A stretch of DNA of 31,639 nt from JBEAOO01 sp041164825 (GTDB lineage: Bacteria; Pseudomonadota; Gammaproteobacteria; Burkholderiales; Burkholderiaceae_C): the NCBI GenBank assembly GCA_041164825.1, contig JBEAOO010000167.1:1-31639 (forward strand), in the 5' to 3' direction. The notes beneath the pieces are model-generated. The model worked only from the letters and a program-made list of their open reading frames with translations. It was not told the origin of the DNA and did not search any database. Below, piece after piece: positions 1 to 8,467 of the stretch (position 1 is the stretch's first letter; each line of letters starts with the position of its first letter). The translations under genes were made by a program, and so were the position numbers.

Positions 1-648
1 GTCAAGGCCGCCCGCGTGGTGATCTTGGGCGTGGGCGTGGCGGGCTTGCAGGCCATCGCCACGGCCAAGCGCCTGGGCGCGGTGATCGAAGCGTCCGACG
101 TGCGCCCTTCGGTGAAGGAGCAGATCGAGTCGCTGGGCGCCAAGTTCATCGAGGTGTCGTACGACACCGCCGAAGAAAAAGAAGCCGCCGTGGGCGTGGG
201 CGGTTACGCCAAGCCCATGCCACCGAGCTGGCTGGCGCGCCAGCAGGTCGAGGTGGCCAAGCGCGTCGCCGCGGCCGACATCGTGATCTCCACCGCGCTG
301 ATCCCGGGCCGCGCTGCGCCGGTGCTGATCACCGAAGAGATGGTCAAGGCCATGAAGCCCGGTTCGGTCATCGTTGACATCGCCGCCGGCAAGGGCGCCG
401 ATGGTGTGGGCGGCAACTGCCCGCTCACGGAGGCCGGCAAAACCGTCAGCAAACACGGTGTCACTTTGGTCGGTGAAACCAACCTGCCCGCCCTCGTGGC
501 GGCCGACGCCTCGGCGCTCTATGCCCGCAATGTGCTGGACTTCCTGAAGCTGGTGCTGCCCAAAGACAGCGCCTTCACCGTGCCGCTCGACGACGACATC
601 GTGGCCGCGTGCCTGATGACGCAGGGCGGCGAGGTCAAGCGCAAGTAA
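1..648 (+). CDS. pntA: NAD(P) transhydrogenase subunit alpha part 1 (PntAA), 5'-truncated by window edge
   Basis: The frame is open from the first base, so only the C-terminal 215 residues or so are present; the start lies outside the window. It encodes the soluble NAD(H)-binding domain I of the proton-translocating transhydrogenase, which exchanges hydride between NADH and NADP+ using the proton gradient. Visible signs are the dinucleotide-fold glycine motif (GVGVAGLQA) near the left edge, followed by EASDVRP and a C-terminal part typical of alanine dehydrogenase/PNT domains. It lacks the membrane segments that the fused enterobacterial PntA carries at its C-terminus; here these are in the separate next gene. 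Followed 77 bp later by pntAB, presumably one operon. Confidence 0.93.
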   Translation, partial: VKAARVVILGVGVAGLQAIATAKRLGAVIEASDVRPSVKEQIESLGAKFIEVSYDTAEEKEAAVGVGGYAKPMPPSWLARQQVEVAKRVAAADIVISTALIPGRAAPVLITEEMVKAMKPGSVIVDIAAGKGADGVGGNCPLTEAGKTVSKHGVTLVGETNLPALVAADASALYARNVLDFLKLVLPKDSAFTVPLDDDIVAACLMTQGGEVKRK

Positions 649-725
649 GCACGTTGGCGCCTGCGCTCAGCGCGCGGGCCCAGCACACCACAGCCCATTG
701 CAGGACATTGCAGGACACACAGACC

Positions 726-1058
726 ATGGACATCCTCAGCCCCACCGTCACCAACCTCATCATCTTCGTGCTCGCCATCTACGTGGGTTACCACGTGGTC
801 TGGACGGTCACGCCCGCACTCCACACGCCGCTGATGGCGGTCACCAACGCGATCTCGGCCATCGTCATCGTCGGCGCCATGCTGGCCGCGGCCCTCACCG
901 AAACCACGCTCGGCAAGACCATGGGCGTGCTGGCCGTGGCGCTGGCGGCGGTCAATGTGTTTGGCGGCTTCTTGGTCACCCGGCGCATGCTGGAGATGTT
1001 CAAGAAGAAGGAGAAGAAAGCGCCCGCTGCCGTCGCCGCCTCGGGAGACCGAGCATGA
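726..1058 (+). CDS. pntAB: NAD(P) transhydrogenase subunit alpha part 2 (PntAB)
   Basis: A 110-residue membrane protein with about three hydrophobic segments, ending in a Lys-rich then Ala-rich tail. It matches the small membrane alpha-2 subunit of three-subunit transhydrogenases, the part of domain II that pairs with PntB to form the proton channel. The ATG at 726 (MDILSPTV) is chosen because the usual PntAB N-terminal sequence begins there; the longer open frame upstream runs back into pntAA. Its stop overlaps the pntB start by 4 bases (ATGA), indicating translational coupling. Confidence 0.92.
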   Translation: MDILSPTVTNLIIFVLAIYVGYHVVWTVTPALHTPLMAVTNAISAIVIVGAMLAAALTETTLGKTMGVLAVALAAVNVFGGFLVTRRMLEMFKKKEKKAPAAVAASGDRA

Positions 1059-2482
1059 GCCTCAACCTCGTCACGCTGCTCTACCTGATCGCCAGCGTCT
1101 GCTTCATCCAGGCGCTCAAGGGCCTGAGCCACCCCACCACCTCCATCCGCGGCAACCTGTTCGGCATGAGCGGCATGGCGATCGCCGTGCTGACCACCGC
1201 TGCGCTGATCCTCAAACTCGCGCAAGGCAACCCCAGCGGTTTGCTGTGGGTGCTGGGCGCGCTGGTGGTGGGCGGCGGCATCGGCGCCACCATGGCCCGC
1301 CGGGTCGAGATGACCAAGATGCCCGAGCTGGTCGCCTTCATGCACAGCATGATCGGCCTGGCCGCGGTGTTCATTGCCGTGGCCGCTGTGGCCGAGCCGC
1401 ATGCCTTTGCCATCGCGGCGCTGGGCGAGCCCATTCCGGGCGGCAACCGCATCGAGCTGGCGCTGGGCGCCTTCATCGGCGCCGTCACCTTCAGTGGCTC
1501 GGTGATTGCCTTTGGCAAGCTCAGCGGCAAGTACAAATTCCGCCTGTTCCAGGGCGCGCCGGTGCAGTTTGCCGGCCAGCACAAGCTCAATGCGGTGCTG
1601 GGTCTGGCGGTGCTGTTCTTCATCTTCGGCTTCTGGCATTCGCAGAGCTGGATGGACATCACGCTGGTGATCGCGCTCGGCTTTGTGCTCGGTGTGCTGC
1701 TCATCATTCCCATCGGCGGCGCCGACATGCCGGTGGTCGTCTCGATGCTCAACAGCTACTCGGGCTGGGCGGCGGCCGGCATCGGCTTCAGCCTCAACAA
1801 CAGCATGCTGATCATTGCCGGCTCGCTGGTGGGCTCGTCGGGCGCCATCCTCAGCTACATCATGTGCAAGGCCATGAACCGCAGCTTCTTCAACGTCATC
1901 GGCGGCGGTTTTGGCGGTGACGCCAATGCGGCGGCAGGCGGAGCGGCGCAAGTGCAGCGCAGTGTGAAGAGCGGCAGCGCCGACGACGCGGCGTTCGTGC
2001 TGGGCAATGCCGAAACCGTGGTGATCGTGCCCGGCTACGGCCTGGCCGTGGCGCGCGCTCAGCACGCGGTGAAGGAGCTCGCCGCCAAGCTCACCGAGAA
2101 GGGCATCCACGTCAAGTACGCCATTCACCCGGTGGCCGGCCGCATGCCGGGCCACATGAACGTGCTGCTGGCCGAGGCCGAAGTGCCCTACGACCAGGTG
2201 CACGAGATGGAGGACATCAACGGCGAGTTTGGCCAGGTCGACGTGGCCATCATCCTGGGCGCCAACGACGTGGTGAACCCGGCTGCGCTGACCAAGGGCA
2301 GCCCGATCTACGGCATGCCGATCTTGGAGGCCTACAAGGCCAAAACCATCATCGTCAACAAGCGCTCCATGGCCGCGGGCTACGCCGGCTTGGACAACGA
2401 ACTCTTCTACATGGACAAGACCATGATGGTGTTCGGCGACGCCAAGAAGGTGGTGGAGGACATGGTCAAGGCGATTGAGTGA
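1055..2482 (+). CDS. pntB: NAD(P) transhydrogenase subunit beta (PntB)
   Basis: 475 residues, full length for the family. The N-terminal part holds multiple membrane helices (domain II). After about residue 285 comes the soluble NADP(H)-binding domain III, with the glycine motif GYGLAVARAQ, AGRMPGHMNVLLAEA and the near-C-terminal NKRSMAAGYAG. With PntAA and PntAB it makes the inner-membrane enzyme that uses the proton-motive force to reduce NADP+. The start overlaps the pntAB stop (ATGA). A strong terminator follows about 30 bp after the stop. In a diazotroph this enzyme affects the NADPH supply, but a direct tie to nif is only an inference from proximity. Confidence 0.95.
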   Translation: MSLNLVTLLYLIASVCFIQALKGLSHPTTSIRGNLFGMSGMAIAVLTTAALILKLAQGNPSGLLWVLGALVVGGGIGATMARRVEMTKMPELVAFMHSMIGLAAVFIAVAAVAEPHAFAIAALGEPIPGGNRIELALGAFIGAVTFSGSVIAFGKLSGKYKFRLFQGAPVQFAGQHKLNAVLGLAVLFFIFGFWHSQSWMDITLVIALGFVLGVLLIIPIGGADMPVVVSMLNSYSGWAAAGIGFSLNNSMLIIAGSLVGSSGAILSYIMCKAMNRSFFNVIGGGFGGDANAAAGGAAQVQRSVKSGSADDAAFVLGNAETVVIVPGYGLAVARAQHAVKELAAKLTEKGIHVKYAIHPVAGRMPGHMNVLLAEAEVPYDQVHEMEDINGEFGQVDVAIILGANDVVNPAALTKGSPIYGMPILEAYKAKTIIVNKRSMAAGYAGLDNELFYMDKTMMVFGDAKKVVEDMVKAIE

Positions 2483-2513
2483 TTCGCTCAGCGCAGCGCG
2501 CTCTGACCGCACC

Positions 2514-2537
2514 AAGGAGGCTTCGGCCTCCTTTTTT
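2514..2537 (+). terminator. Rho-independent terminator after pntB
   Basis: Perfect 8-bp stem (AAGGAGGC / GCCTCCTT) closed by a TTCG tetraloop and running into a T tract to 2537. It sits just after the pntB stop and ends the pnt operon. Confidence 0.93.
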
Positions 2538-2687
2538 CATGGGCGAGGGGGGATTGCGCTCGGTGAACGTGGAGCCTCTTCGCGACAACCGTCAAGCCGG
2601 TTTTCTTGCAGGCATGCCCTGAAAAAGCACGATCGTGCTATCGAATCCCCTGATGTGCGCTTGTCAGCGCTCGGTCAGAATGAGTTC

Positions 2688-4364
2688 ATGGAAAAGATCT
2701 GGCTCAAACACTATCCCGCGGGCGTTCCGGCAGAGATCGACGTGGCCGAGTACCCGTCGCTGGTGGCCTTGATGGACGACGCGTTCACGCGCTTCCGAGA
2801 CCGCACCGCCTACCTCTACATGGGCAAGGCCTTCACCTTTGGCCAAATCGACGACGCCTCGCGTGCCTTGGCGGCCAAGTTGCAGGCCTTGGGTTTTGTG
2901 AAGGGCGAGCGGATCGCCGTGATGATGCCCAACGTGCCGCAGTACCCGGTGGCGGTGGCGGCCATCTTGCGGGCGGGCTGTGTGGTGGTCAATGTGAACC
3001 CGCTCTACACACCGCGCGAGTTGTCGCATCAACTCAAAGACGCGGGCGCCAAGGGCCTTGTGCTGCTCGAAAACTTTGCCGCCACCTTTGCCAAAGTGCA
3101 GGCCGAGGTGCCCACGCGCACAGTGATCTTGAGCGGCCTGGGCGACATGCTGGGCTTCCCCAAATCCTTCATCGTCAACACAGTGGTGCGCAAGCTCAAG
3201 AAGCTGGTGCCAGCGTTTGAATTGCCGCAGGCGCTGTGGTTCAACGACGCGCTGTCGCAAGGCCGCAGCCTGCGCTTCATGCCCGTGCAACAAGGCCCCG
3301 ACGACATGGCTGTGCTGCAGTACACCGGCGGCACCACCGGCGTGAGCAAGGGCGCGGTGCTGCTCAACCGCAACTTGGTGGCCAACATCTTGCAATCTGA
3401 AGCCTGGTACCAGCCGGCGTTGAGCAAGATCCCTGCGGGTGAGCAGATCGTCACCGTGTGCGCGCTGCCGATCTATCACATCTTCGGTTTCAACACCAAC
3501 ATGATGCTCAGCCTGCGCATGGGTGGCTGCAACATCCTGATCCCCAACCCGCGCGATTTGCCGGCCACCTTCAAGGCGCTGCAGGGCCAACGGTTTCACA
3601 GCTTTCCCGCGGTCAACACGCTGTTTGGCGCACTCGCCCGCCATCCCGATTTCAACTCGGTGGATTGGAGCCATTTGAAGATCTCGGTGGGTGGCGGCAT
3701 GGCCGTGCAAAGCGCCACCGCCAAACTCTGGCTGGAAAAAACCGGCTGCCCGATCTCCGAAGGTTATGGCCTGTCCGAGACCTCGCCCGTGGCCACCTGC
3801 ACGCCGGTGGATGCCACCGCCTACGCCGGCAACATCGGCATGCCGGTGCCCAACACCGACGTGGCCTTGCTCGATGACGATGGCCACGAAGTGCCCGCCG
3901 GTGCCTCGGGCGAAATCGCCATCCGCGGCCCGCAGGTGATGGCCGGCTACTGGCAGCGCCCCGACGAAACCGCCAAGGTGATGACGGCCGACGGCTGGTT
4001 CCGCACCGGCGACATCGGCATGGTGGACGAGCGCGGCCAGTTCCGCATCGTTGACCGCAAAAAAGACATGATCTTGGTCAGCGGTTTCAACGTCTACCCC
4101 AACGAGGTGGAAGAGGTGATTTCGCAAATGCCGGGCGTGCTCGAATGTGCGGCCATCGGCGTGCCCGATGAGCGCTCCGGCGAGGCCGTGAAGTTGGTGA
4201 TCGTGCCCAACCGGCCGGAGGTCACCGAGGCCGCGGTGCGCGCCTACTGCGATCAAAACCTGACCGGCTACAAGCGGCCCAAGGTGATCGAGTTCCGCAC
4301 CGAGTTGCCCAAGACGCCGGTGGGCAAGGTGCTGCGGCGCGAGCTGCGCGACAGCAAGACTTGA
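2688..4364 (+). CDS. fadD: Long-chain fatty acid--CoA ligase (FadD-type, ANL superfamily)
   Basis: 558 residues, the usual length. It activates fatty acids to acyl-CoA through an acyl-adenylate. The AMP-binding P-loop YTGGTTGVSKG is at about residues 212-222, the adenylation motif GYGLSETSP at about 359-367, and the hinge/FACS-type motif DRKKDMILVSGFNVYP starts near 456. The catalytic-lysine region GKVLRREL lies close to the C-terminus. The ATG at 2688 (MEKIWLKHYP) is chosen because it matches the typical N-terminus; the upstream extension in the same frame has no family resemblance. It stands alone, between the pnt terminator and a stem-loop after its own stop. Chain-length preference cannot be read from sequence by eye. 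Confidence 0.92.
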   Translation: MEKIWLKHYPAGVPAEIDVAEYPSLVALMDDAFTRFRDRTAYLYMGKAFTFGQIDDASRALAAKLQALGFVKGERIAVMMPNVPQYPVAVAAILRAGCVVVNVNPLYTPRELSHQLKDAGAKGLVLLENFAATFAKVQAEVPTRTVILSGLGDMLGFPKSFIVNTVVRKLKKLVPAFELPQALWFNDALSQGRSLRFMPVQQGPDDMAVLQYTGGTTGVSKGAVLLNRNLVANILQSEAWYQPALSKIPAGEQIVTVCALPIYHIFGFNTNMMLSLRMGGCNILIPNPRDLPATFKALQGQRFHSFPAVNTLFGALARHPDFNSVDWSHLKISVGGGMAVQSATAKLWLEKTGCPISEGYGLSETSPVATCTPVDATAYAGNIGMPVPNTDVALLDDDGHEVPAGASGEIAIRGPQVMAGYWQRPDETAKVMTADGWFRTGDIGMVDERGQFRIVDRKKDMILVSGFNVYPNEVEEVISQMPGVLECAAIGVPDERSGEAVKLVIVPNRPEVTEAAVRAYCDQNLTGYKRPKVIEFRTELPKTPVGKVLRRELRDSKT

Positions 4365-4369
4365 GCGTT

Positions 4370-4401
4370 GCAGCAGGCGCAGCCTGCCTCCCGCCTGCTG
4401 C
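4370..4401. other. Stem-loop just after fadD
   Basis: Perfect 10-bp inverted repeat (GCAGCAGGCG / CGCCTGCTGC) with a 12-nt loop, starting 5 bases after the fadD stop. There is no T tract, so it may stabilise the 3' end or act as a weak terminator. The rest of the spacer to 4560 shows nothing else I can name. Confidence 0.5.
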
Positions 4402-4560
4402 CCCGGAGTGCGCTGTGGCGCCACGTGGGCCGTCATGGCTCACGCGGCTGACAGTCACGGTTTGTCACCGTGTGTTGCACCTCGCACTGTTACAGTCTTC
4501 CAACATTGGCGTGACCAAAAGCGCGCCGCACTCGTCGATTCGTTTGGGGAAGCGCACAGC

Positions 4561-5088
4561 GTGATTTGGCTCAAAACCGACGCAGGCCGTCAGGAAATGC
4601 AGACGCGTTCGCAGGTCAAAGACCGTGCCTTGCGCAATCTGCTGCTGCTGGTCGATGGCCAGAAATCCGACACCACCTTGCTCGCCTGCGTGCCCGGCCT
4701 GGGCGATGCCGCGTTCGACGTGCTGGCGGAGCTCGGTCTGATCGCTCCCAAGGCCTCGGGGTCGAGGGTGGTGGTGTCCGCGCCCATGCCCTTGTCCGCG
4801 CCAATGGCGGCTGCCGCGGCACCCGCGGCGGCCTTGGCATCCGCATCGACCAGCGCAGCGCCCGGTGCCGCGGTGGTCGATCTCGACTACGAACAATTCA
4901 CGGCGCGCCTCACGCAACTCATCTCCAGCGAGCTGGGTTTGCGCGGTTTTCGCCACACGCTGGCGGTCGAAAAAGCCAGCACCGTGCCCGAGCTGTTGAC
5001 GCTGGCCGAGACCGTGCTCGCGGCTGTGCGCGAACGCAGAGGCGATGACGTCGCGCTGAAGTCGCGGCGCGCGCTGTTCGGCGGCTGA
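4561..5088 (+). CDS. Conserved protein of unknown function, 175 aa
   Basis: The GTG start at 4561 gives an N-terminus reading VIWLKTDAGRQEMQTRSQ; a GGGGAAG ribosome-binding site lies about 11 bases upstream. The first 65 residues or so are predicted helical and resemble a small winged-helix-like segment (RNLLLLVDGQKSDTTLL, then DVLAELGLIAP). An Ala/Pro-rich low-complexity linker follows (about residues 78-105), then a helical C-terminal domain. I recall similar proteins in Burkholderiales genomes without a known role. An upstream in-frame ATG at 4408 would add about 51 residues with no visible merit. No catalytic motif, signal peptide or membrane segment is seen. Confidence 0.7.
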   Translation: MIWLKTDAGRQEMQTRSQVKDRALRNLLLLVDGQKSDTTLLACVPGLGDAAFDVLAELGLIAPKASGSRVVVSAPMPLSAPMAAAAAPAAALASASTSAAPGAAVVDLDYEQFTARLTQLISSELGLRGFRHTLAVEKASTVPELLTLAETVLAAVRERRGDDVALKSRRALFGG

Positions 5089-5143
5089 GCGCCATGGTGC
5101 GGCTGACGGCGCGGCCCCTGGCAATGTGCGCTGTGGTGGGCTC

Positions 5144-5902
5144 ATGACGCTGGCCATCGTCAGCGCAATGCGTGAGGAGTGGCATGCGCTGCGTGCCGAT
5201 TTGAGCGACGCGCAGACCGTCCGTTTGGGCGGCCGCGAGTTCCACCTGGGGCAGATGGCGGGCCGGCAGGTGGTGCTGGTGCTCAGCGGCATCGGCAAGG
5301 TGGCCGCCGCCACCACGACCACGCTTTTACTCTGCCACTTTCACGCCCGGGCCGTGTTGTTCACCGGCGTGGCCGGTGGTTTGGCCGAAGGCCTGCGTGT
5401 GGGCGATGTGGTGGTGGCCGGCACCCTGCTGCAGCACGACATGGACGCCTCGCCATTGTTTCCGCGCTTTGAAGTGCCACTCACCGGGCGCGCTGAATTC
5501 CCCGCCGATGCCGCACTCGCCGATGCGTTGCACGCCGCTTGTGTGCGCTGCCTGCAGCCGGGCGCCCCCGATGTGCCGCAACGGGCCTTGGCCGCACTGG
5601 GCATCGGCCACGCGCCGCAAGTGCACCGAGGCTTGATCGTCAGCGGCGATCGTTTTGTGTCCAGCGCGGCCGAGAGCGCTGCCTTGCGCACCGCCTTGCC
5701 CCAGGCGCTGGCGGTGGAAATGGAAGGCGCGGCCGTGGCCCAGGTGTGCGCTGATTTCGGCCGTCCTTTCGCCGTCGTGCGCACCCTGTCTGACCGCGCC
5801 GACGACAGCGCCCATGTCGATTTCAACCGCTTTATCCACGAGGTCGCGGCTGTCTACACGCGCTTGATCGTGCGCGATTGGCTGGCGGCGATGCCGGCCT
5901 GA
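5144..5902 (+). CDS. mtnN: 5'-methylthioadenosine/S-adenosylhomocysteine nucleosidase
   Basis: 252 residues, slightly longer than the roughly 232-residue enterobacterial enzyme. It cleaves adenine from MTA, SAH and 5'-deoxyadenosine, relieving product inhibition of SAM-dependent enzymes. Family marks: an N-terminal AIVSAMREEWHAL, FTGVAGG, the GDVVVAG strand, VSGDRFV, the VEMEGAAVAQVC segment carrying the catalytic glutamate, and RTLSDRAD carrying the catalytic aspartate. The ATG at 5144 fits the family N-terminus; a GTG 18 bases upstream in frame is less likely. Radical-SAM steps of nitrogenase cofactor synthesis release both SAH and 5'-deoxyadenosine, but this gene looks like ordinary housekeeping. 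Confidence 0.9.
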   Translation: MTLAIVSAMREEWHALRADLSDAQTVRLGGREFHLGQMAGRQVVLVLSGIGKVAAATTTTLLLCHFHARAVLFTGVAGGLAEGLRVGDVVVAGTLLQHDMDASPLFPRFEVPLTGRAEFPADAALADALHAACVRCLQPGAPDVPQRALAALGIGHAPQVHRGLIVSGDRFVSSAAESAALRTALPQALAVEMEGAAVAQVCADFGRPFAVVRTLSDRADDSAHVDFNRFIHEVAAVYTRLIVRDWLAAMPA

Positions 5903-5994
5903 GCCAAGCGCCTGCGCGCGGCGCCGGGCCACCACCTGCGCCGCTGAGGCACACTTCGGCCCCACCGCCTCCACGCGCTTTGTTGCGCCCCGCC

Positions 5995-6747
5995 ATGCCC
6001 GCCCGCTTTCACGTGCCCTTGCCTTTCGCCGCTGGCGACACCCTTGAGCTGCCCGCCGGCCCAGCGCGCCATGTGCAGGTGCTGCGCCTGCAGCCCGGCG
6101 ACGCGCTGACGCTGTTCAACGGCGAAGGTGGGCAGTGGCAGGCCGAGGTGCTGGAGATGGGGCGCAAGACCGTGAGCGTGCGCCTGATCGCGCCCGAGGC
6201 GGCTGATGAGCCCGAACTGCCGCAGCGCGTCACATTGGCCCTGGGCATGCCCGCCAACGAGCGCATGGATTTCTTGATCGAGAAGGCCACCGAGCTCGGC
6301 GTGGCCGCGGTGCAACCGCTGGTGTGCGAGCGCTCGGTGCTGCGGCTGTCGGGCGAGCGTGCCGAGCGCAAGCGCGAGCACTGGCATGGCGTGGCCGTGG
6401 CCGCCAGCGAGCAGTGCGGTGGCACGCGCGTGCCGCTGATTCATCCGGTGATGACGCTGACCGAGTGGCTGCGCAGCGCGGGCGCATCTGACGCGGCCGG
6501 CTGCCGCATGGTGCTCAGCACCGGCACCGCCCCGGCACTGGAGGCGGTGGCCGCGGGTGTCGCCAAGCCCGCCGCCACGCCCACCTACACCTTGCTCAGC
6601 GGCCCCGAGGGCGGCTTGTCGGCGGGGGAAGAAGCGGCGGCCCGCGTCGCTGGTTTTGCGCCGGCCAGCCTGGGCCCACGCATCTTGCGTGCCGACACCG
6701 CGCCGCTGGCCGCGCTGGTGCGGCTCACCGTGCCCGCGCCACGCTGA
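5995..6747 (+). CDS. rsmE: 16S rRNA (uracil(1498)-N(3))-methyltransferase RsmE
   Basis: 250 residues, standard length. RsmE is a SPOUT methyltransferase that modifies U1498 of 16S rRNA using SAM. The N-terminal PUA-like part contains GPARHVQVLRLQPGD. The SPOUT part shows EKATELGVAAVQPL, the SEQCGGTRVP motif, the SAM-binding LLSGPEGGLS and a C-terminal LGPRILRADTAPLAAL, all characteristic. The ATG at 5995 gives the expected short N-terminus. Confidence 0.93.
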   Translation: MPARFHVPLPFAAGDTLELPAGPARHVQVLRLQPGDALTLFNGEGGQWQAEVLEMGRKTVSVRLIAPEAADEPELPQRVTLALGMPANERMDFLIEKATELGVAAVQPLVCERSVLRLSGERAERKREHWHGVAVAASEQCGGTRVPLIHPVMTLTEWLRSAGASDAAGCRMVLSTGTAPALEAVAAGVAKPAATPTYTLLSGPEGGLSAGEEAAARVAGFAPASLGPRILRADTAPLAALVRLTVPAPR

Positions 6748-6897
6748 GCACTTCTCCTGTCATCGCTGGTGGTGCCTGGCGCACATTGCAGTGGTGATTG
6801 CGGTATTCCTGCCGCCCCTGTGCTTGAGGGGCTGGGCTTTGTCACGCTCACCGCGCACAATCCGCCCGTTCATTCACCCCCCTCAAAGGAGATCTCC

Positions 6898-7332
6898 ATG
6901 GGACTGTTGGATTCTGTGCTGGGCAGTGTGCTCGGCGGCGCGCAAGGCGCAGGTGGTGGCGGTGCACAAGCTGCGATGCTGCAAGCGGTGATTGGCATGC
7001 TGGCGCAAAACCAAGGTGGCGGCCTGACCGACCTGATCGGCAAATTTGCCCAAGGCGGCCTGGGTGATGTGGCCAAGTCGTGGGTGGGCACGGGCGAGAA
7101 CCTGCCCATCTCTGCCGACCAAATCAGCAGCGTGCTCGGCTCCGACATGGTGGGCCAGCTGGCCGGCCAACTCGGTATGTCGCACGGCGACGCCGCCAGC
7201 GGCCTGTCGCAACTGTTGCCGCAACTGGTCGACAAGCTCACGCCCAACGGCGCCTTGCCGCAAGCCGGCCAAGGCCTGCCCGATCTGGGCGCGCTCGGTG
7301 GCCTGCTCGGCGGTCTGCTGCAGCAACGCTGA
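6898..7332 (+). CDS. YidB-like (DUF937) family protein
   Basis: 144 residues with MGLLDSVLGSVLGG at the N-terminus, a central Gly-rich helical region, ENLPISADQISSVLG and a GLSQLLPQLVDKLTPNG segment, all characteristic of the YidB/DUF937 family. Function is not established; the second half resembles a small helical bundle. AAGGAG lies 7 bases before the ATG at 6898, which decides this start over an in-frame extension to 6769. No signal peptide is obvious. It is monocistronic, ending at a terminator shared with the end of the opposing nif operon. Confidence 0.85.
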   Translation: MGLLDSVLGSVLGGAQGAGGGGAQAAMLQAVIGMLAQNQGGGLTDLIGKFAQGGLGDVAKSWVGTGENLPISADQISSVLGSDMVGQLAGQLGMSHGDAASGLSQLLPQLVDKLTPNGALPQAGQGLPDLGALGGLLGGLLQQR

Positions 7333-7368
7333 TCGCCTCTGGCCGGGCCGCTCTGGCCCGGTCACCCC

Positions 7369-7393
7369 AGCCGCCTCACGAGGCGGCTTTTTT
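7369..7393 (+). terminator. Rho-independent terminator between convergent yidB-like gene and nifQ
   Basis: Perfect 8-bp stem AGCCGCCT / AGGCGGCT with a CACG loop, followed by six Ts on the plus strand. A second GC-rich hairpin (CCGGGCC / GGCCCGG, about 7344-7362) precedes it. The T tract serves the plus strand; on the minus strand only the stem could act on transcripts coming from nifQ. Confidence 0.9.
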
Positions 7394-7422
7394 GCGCCCG
7401 GAGGGTGTGCCGCCCGCGGGCC

Positions 7423-7884
7423 TCAGGCGGCGCGCAGCCCGGCGCCAGCGTCGGTGTTGTCGGTGTGGGTGGCGCTGGGCAGAGGCTGCTCAAAACACAG
7501 CGCATGGTCGCTGCACACCGCACAGCTGGGCGACTTGCAAATCAAGATCTCGGCCTGCTCGCACAACTGCCGGTAGAGAAACTTCTTCCACTTCATGTCG
7601 CCGCTGTTTTTGGCCACCAGGGCCGGAAACCAGTGCCGCATCAAGCCGTTGAGCTGGCCGCGGTCGGTCAGCAGCAGGTCCTGCCACAGGTGGTTGTCGC
7701 CCAAGCAGGCCACCGCCACGGCCAGCGCCGCAGCTTGGGCGAGTTCATGCGGCCCGGCCCAGGGGTCGGCGTGCGCCAGCAGCAGCGCGCTCACGTCCTC
7801 CACCTCGTCTTCGCGCAGCACCCGCCGATCGGCAAAGTCCACGCGCAGCAGCGGCCAGGGGAACAGGGGCTCGGCGCAGCCCAT
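7423..7884 (-). CDS. nifQ: NifQ, molybdenum-cluster donor for FeMo-co synthesis
   Basis: 153 residues. NifQ carries a Mo-Fe-S cluster that supplies molybdenum to the NifEN scaffold. The C-terminal cysteine signature is clear: C116-x4-C121-x2-C124-x5-C130, preceded by the family segment MKWKKFLYRQLCE. The ATG at 7884 lies one base beyond the stop of the ferredoxin gene and is chosen on that coupling; the longer open frame upstream is only the ferredoxin in another frame. It is the last gene of the nifE-to-nifQ operon. Confidence 0.93.
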   Translation of the reverse strand: MGCAEPLFPWPLLRVDFADRRVLREDEVEDVSALLLAHADPWAGPHELAQAAALAVAVACLGDNHLWQDLLLTDRGQLNGLMRHWFPALVAKNSGDMKWKKFLYRQLCEQAEILICKSPSCAVCSDHALCFEQPLPSATHTDNTDAGAGLRAA

Positions 7885-7885
7885 C

Positions 7886-8194
7886 TCAGACCTCCGCCGC
7901 GGCGTGGGTGTAGCACTTCTTCGGGCAGATCTTGGCGCAGGCGGTGCAACCGATGCACAGCGCCTGGTGCGCAATCGTCATCACCTTCTTCTCGTACTCG
8001 GCGTCGTCCTCATCCTCGTCGTCGCTCACCTGCACGCGCTCGCCTTCGTCGTTGATGCCGACAAGCGCCAATACGCCGCGCGGGCAGACCTTGAAACAGC
8101 GGCCGCAGCCGATGCATTTGTCTTCGTTCAGCGACTCAACGAAGGTCGGCGTCCACGCCGCGCCCGAGGGCAGGGTGACGGAAAACGTGCTCAT
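7886..8194 (-). CDS. fdxB: nif-specific ferredoxin III (FdxB), 2x[4Fe-4S]
   Basis: 102 residues with two four-cysteine clusters: CIGCGRCFKVCP (C27, C30, C33, C37) and CIGCTACAKICP (C80, C83, C86, C90), plus an extra C94. This matches the nif-specific ferredoxin III family found after nifX in proteobacteria, thought to supply electrons for cofactor assembly. The two clusters are separated by a very acidic stretch around residues 58-67 (DDEDEDDAE). AGGAG lies upstream of the ATG at 8194, and the N-terminus MSTFSVTLPSG fits the family; an in-frame start 48 bases earlier is less likely. The nifQ start follows directly after the stop. Confidence 0.93.
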   Translation of the reverse strand: MSTFSVTLPSGAAWTPTFVESLNEDKCIGCGRCFKVCPRGVLALVGINDEGERVQVSDDEDEDDAEYEKKVMTIAHQALCIGCTACAKICPKKCYTHAAAEV

Positions 8195-8238
8195 GATGGT
8201 GTGCTCCTGCTGTGCGCCTGTGCGCCTGTGGGCCACGG

Positions 8239-8442
8239 TCAAGCCGGCTGTGCGTCGGCCAGCGCTTTGCGCGCGGCCATCAGCTTGGCGTGGGCCTCGT
8301 GCGCGGTCTGCGCCACGGTGAGGATGGTTTCCCAGTTCGTGGGCAGCTCTTCCGAGAGGTCATGCAGGTCCATCTTGGCCTGCGTGGCCTTGGCGTTGAG
8401 CTTTTTCACGTCGGTCTTCAGGGCGTCGATGTCGATGCTCAT
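8239..8442 (-). CDS. CCE_0567/DUF683 family nif-associated small protein
   Basis: 67 residues, almost entirely helical, beginning MSIDIDALKTDVKKLNAK and including KMDLHDLSEELPTNWE. This matches the DUF683 (CCE_0567-type) proteins that occur between the NifX-associated protein and ferredoxin III in many nif clusters. Family members form a helical hairpin and have been reported to bind metal; their role in cofactor assembly is not settled. The start at 8442 is chosen from the family N-terminus; the open frame extends further upstream without support. Confidence 0.88.
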   Translation of the reverse strand: MSIDIDALKTDVKKLNAKATQAKMDLHDLSEELPTNWETILTVAQTAHEAHAKLMAARKALADAQPA

Positions 8443-8467
8443 GGTGCGGCTCCGGTGTGGCGTGTGG

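Noticed and set aside
788..2515. Long open frame on the minus strand across pntB (and similar long antisense frames over fadD, nifN, nifE, nifK, nifD, hsdM and hsdR)
   Set aside because: High-GC third-position bias creates long stop-free antisense frames. The translations are rich in His, Arg and Ala, show no family motifs, and lie opposite clearly recognised genes.
5144..5902. MTA/SAH nucleosidase as a dedicated nif accessory enzyme clearing radical-SAM products
   Set aside because: Biochemically attractive, but the gene is on the opposite strand among housekeeping genes and is common in bacteria that do not fix nitrogen.
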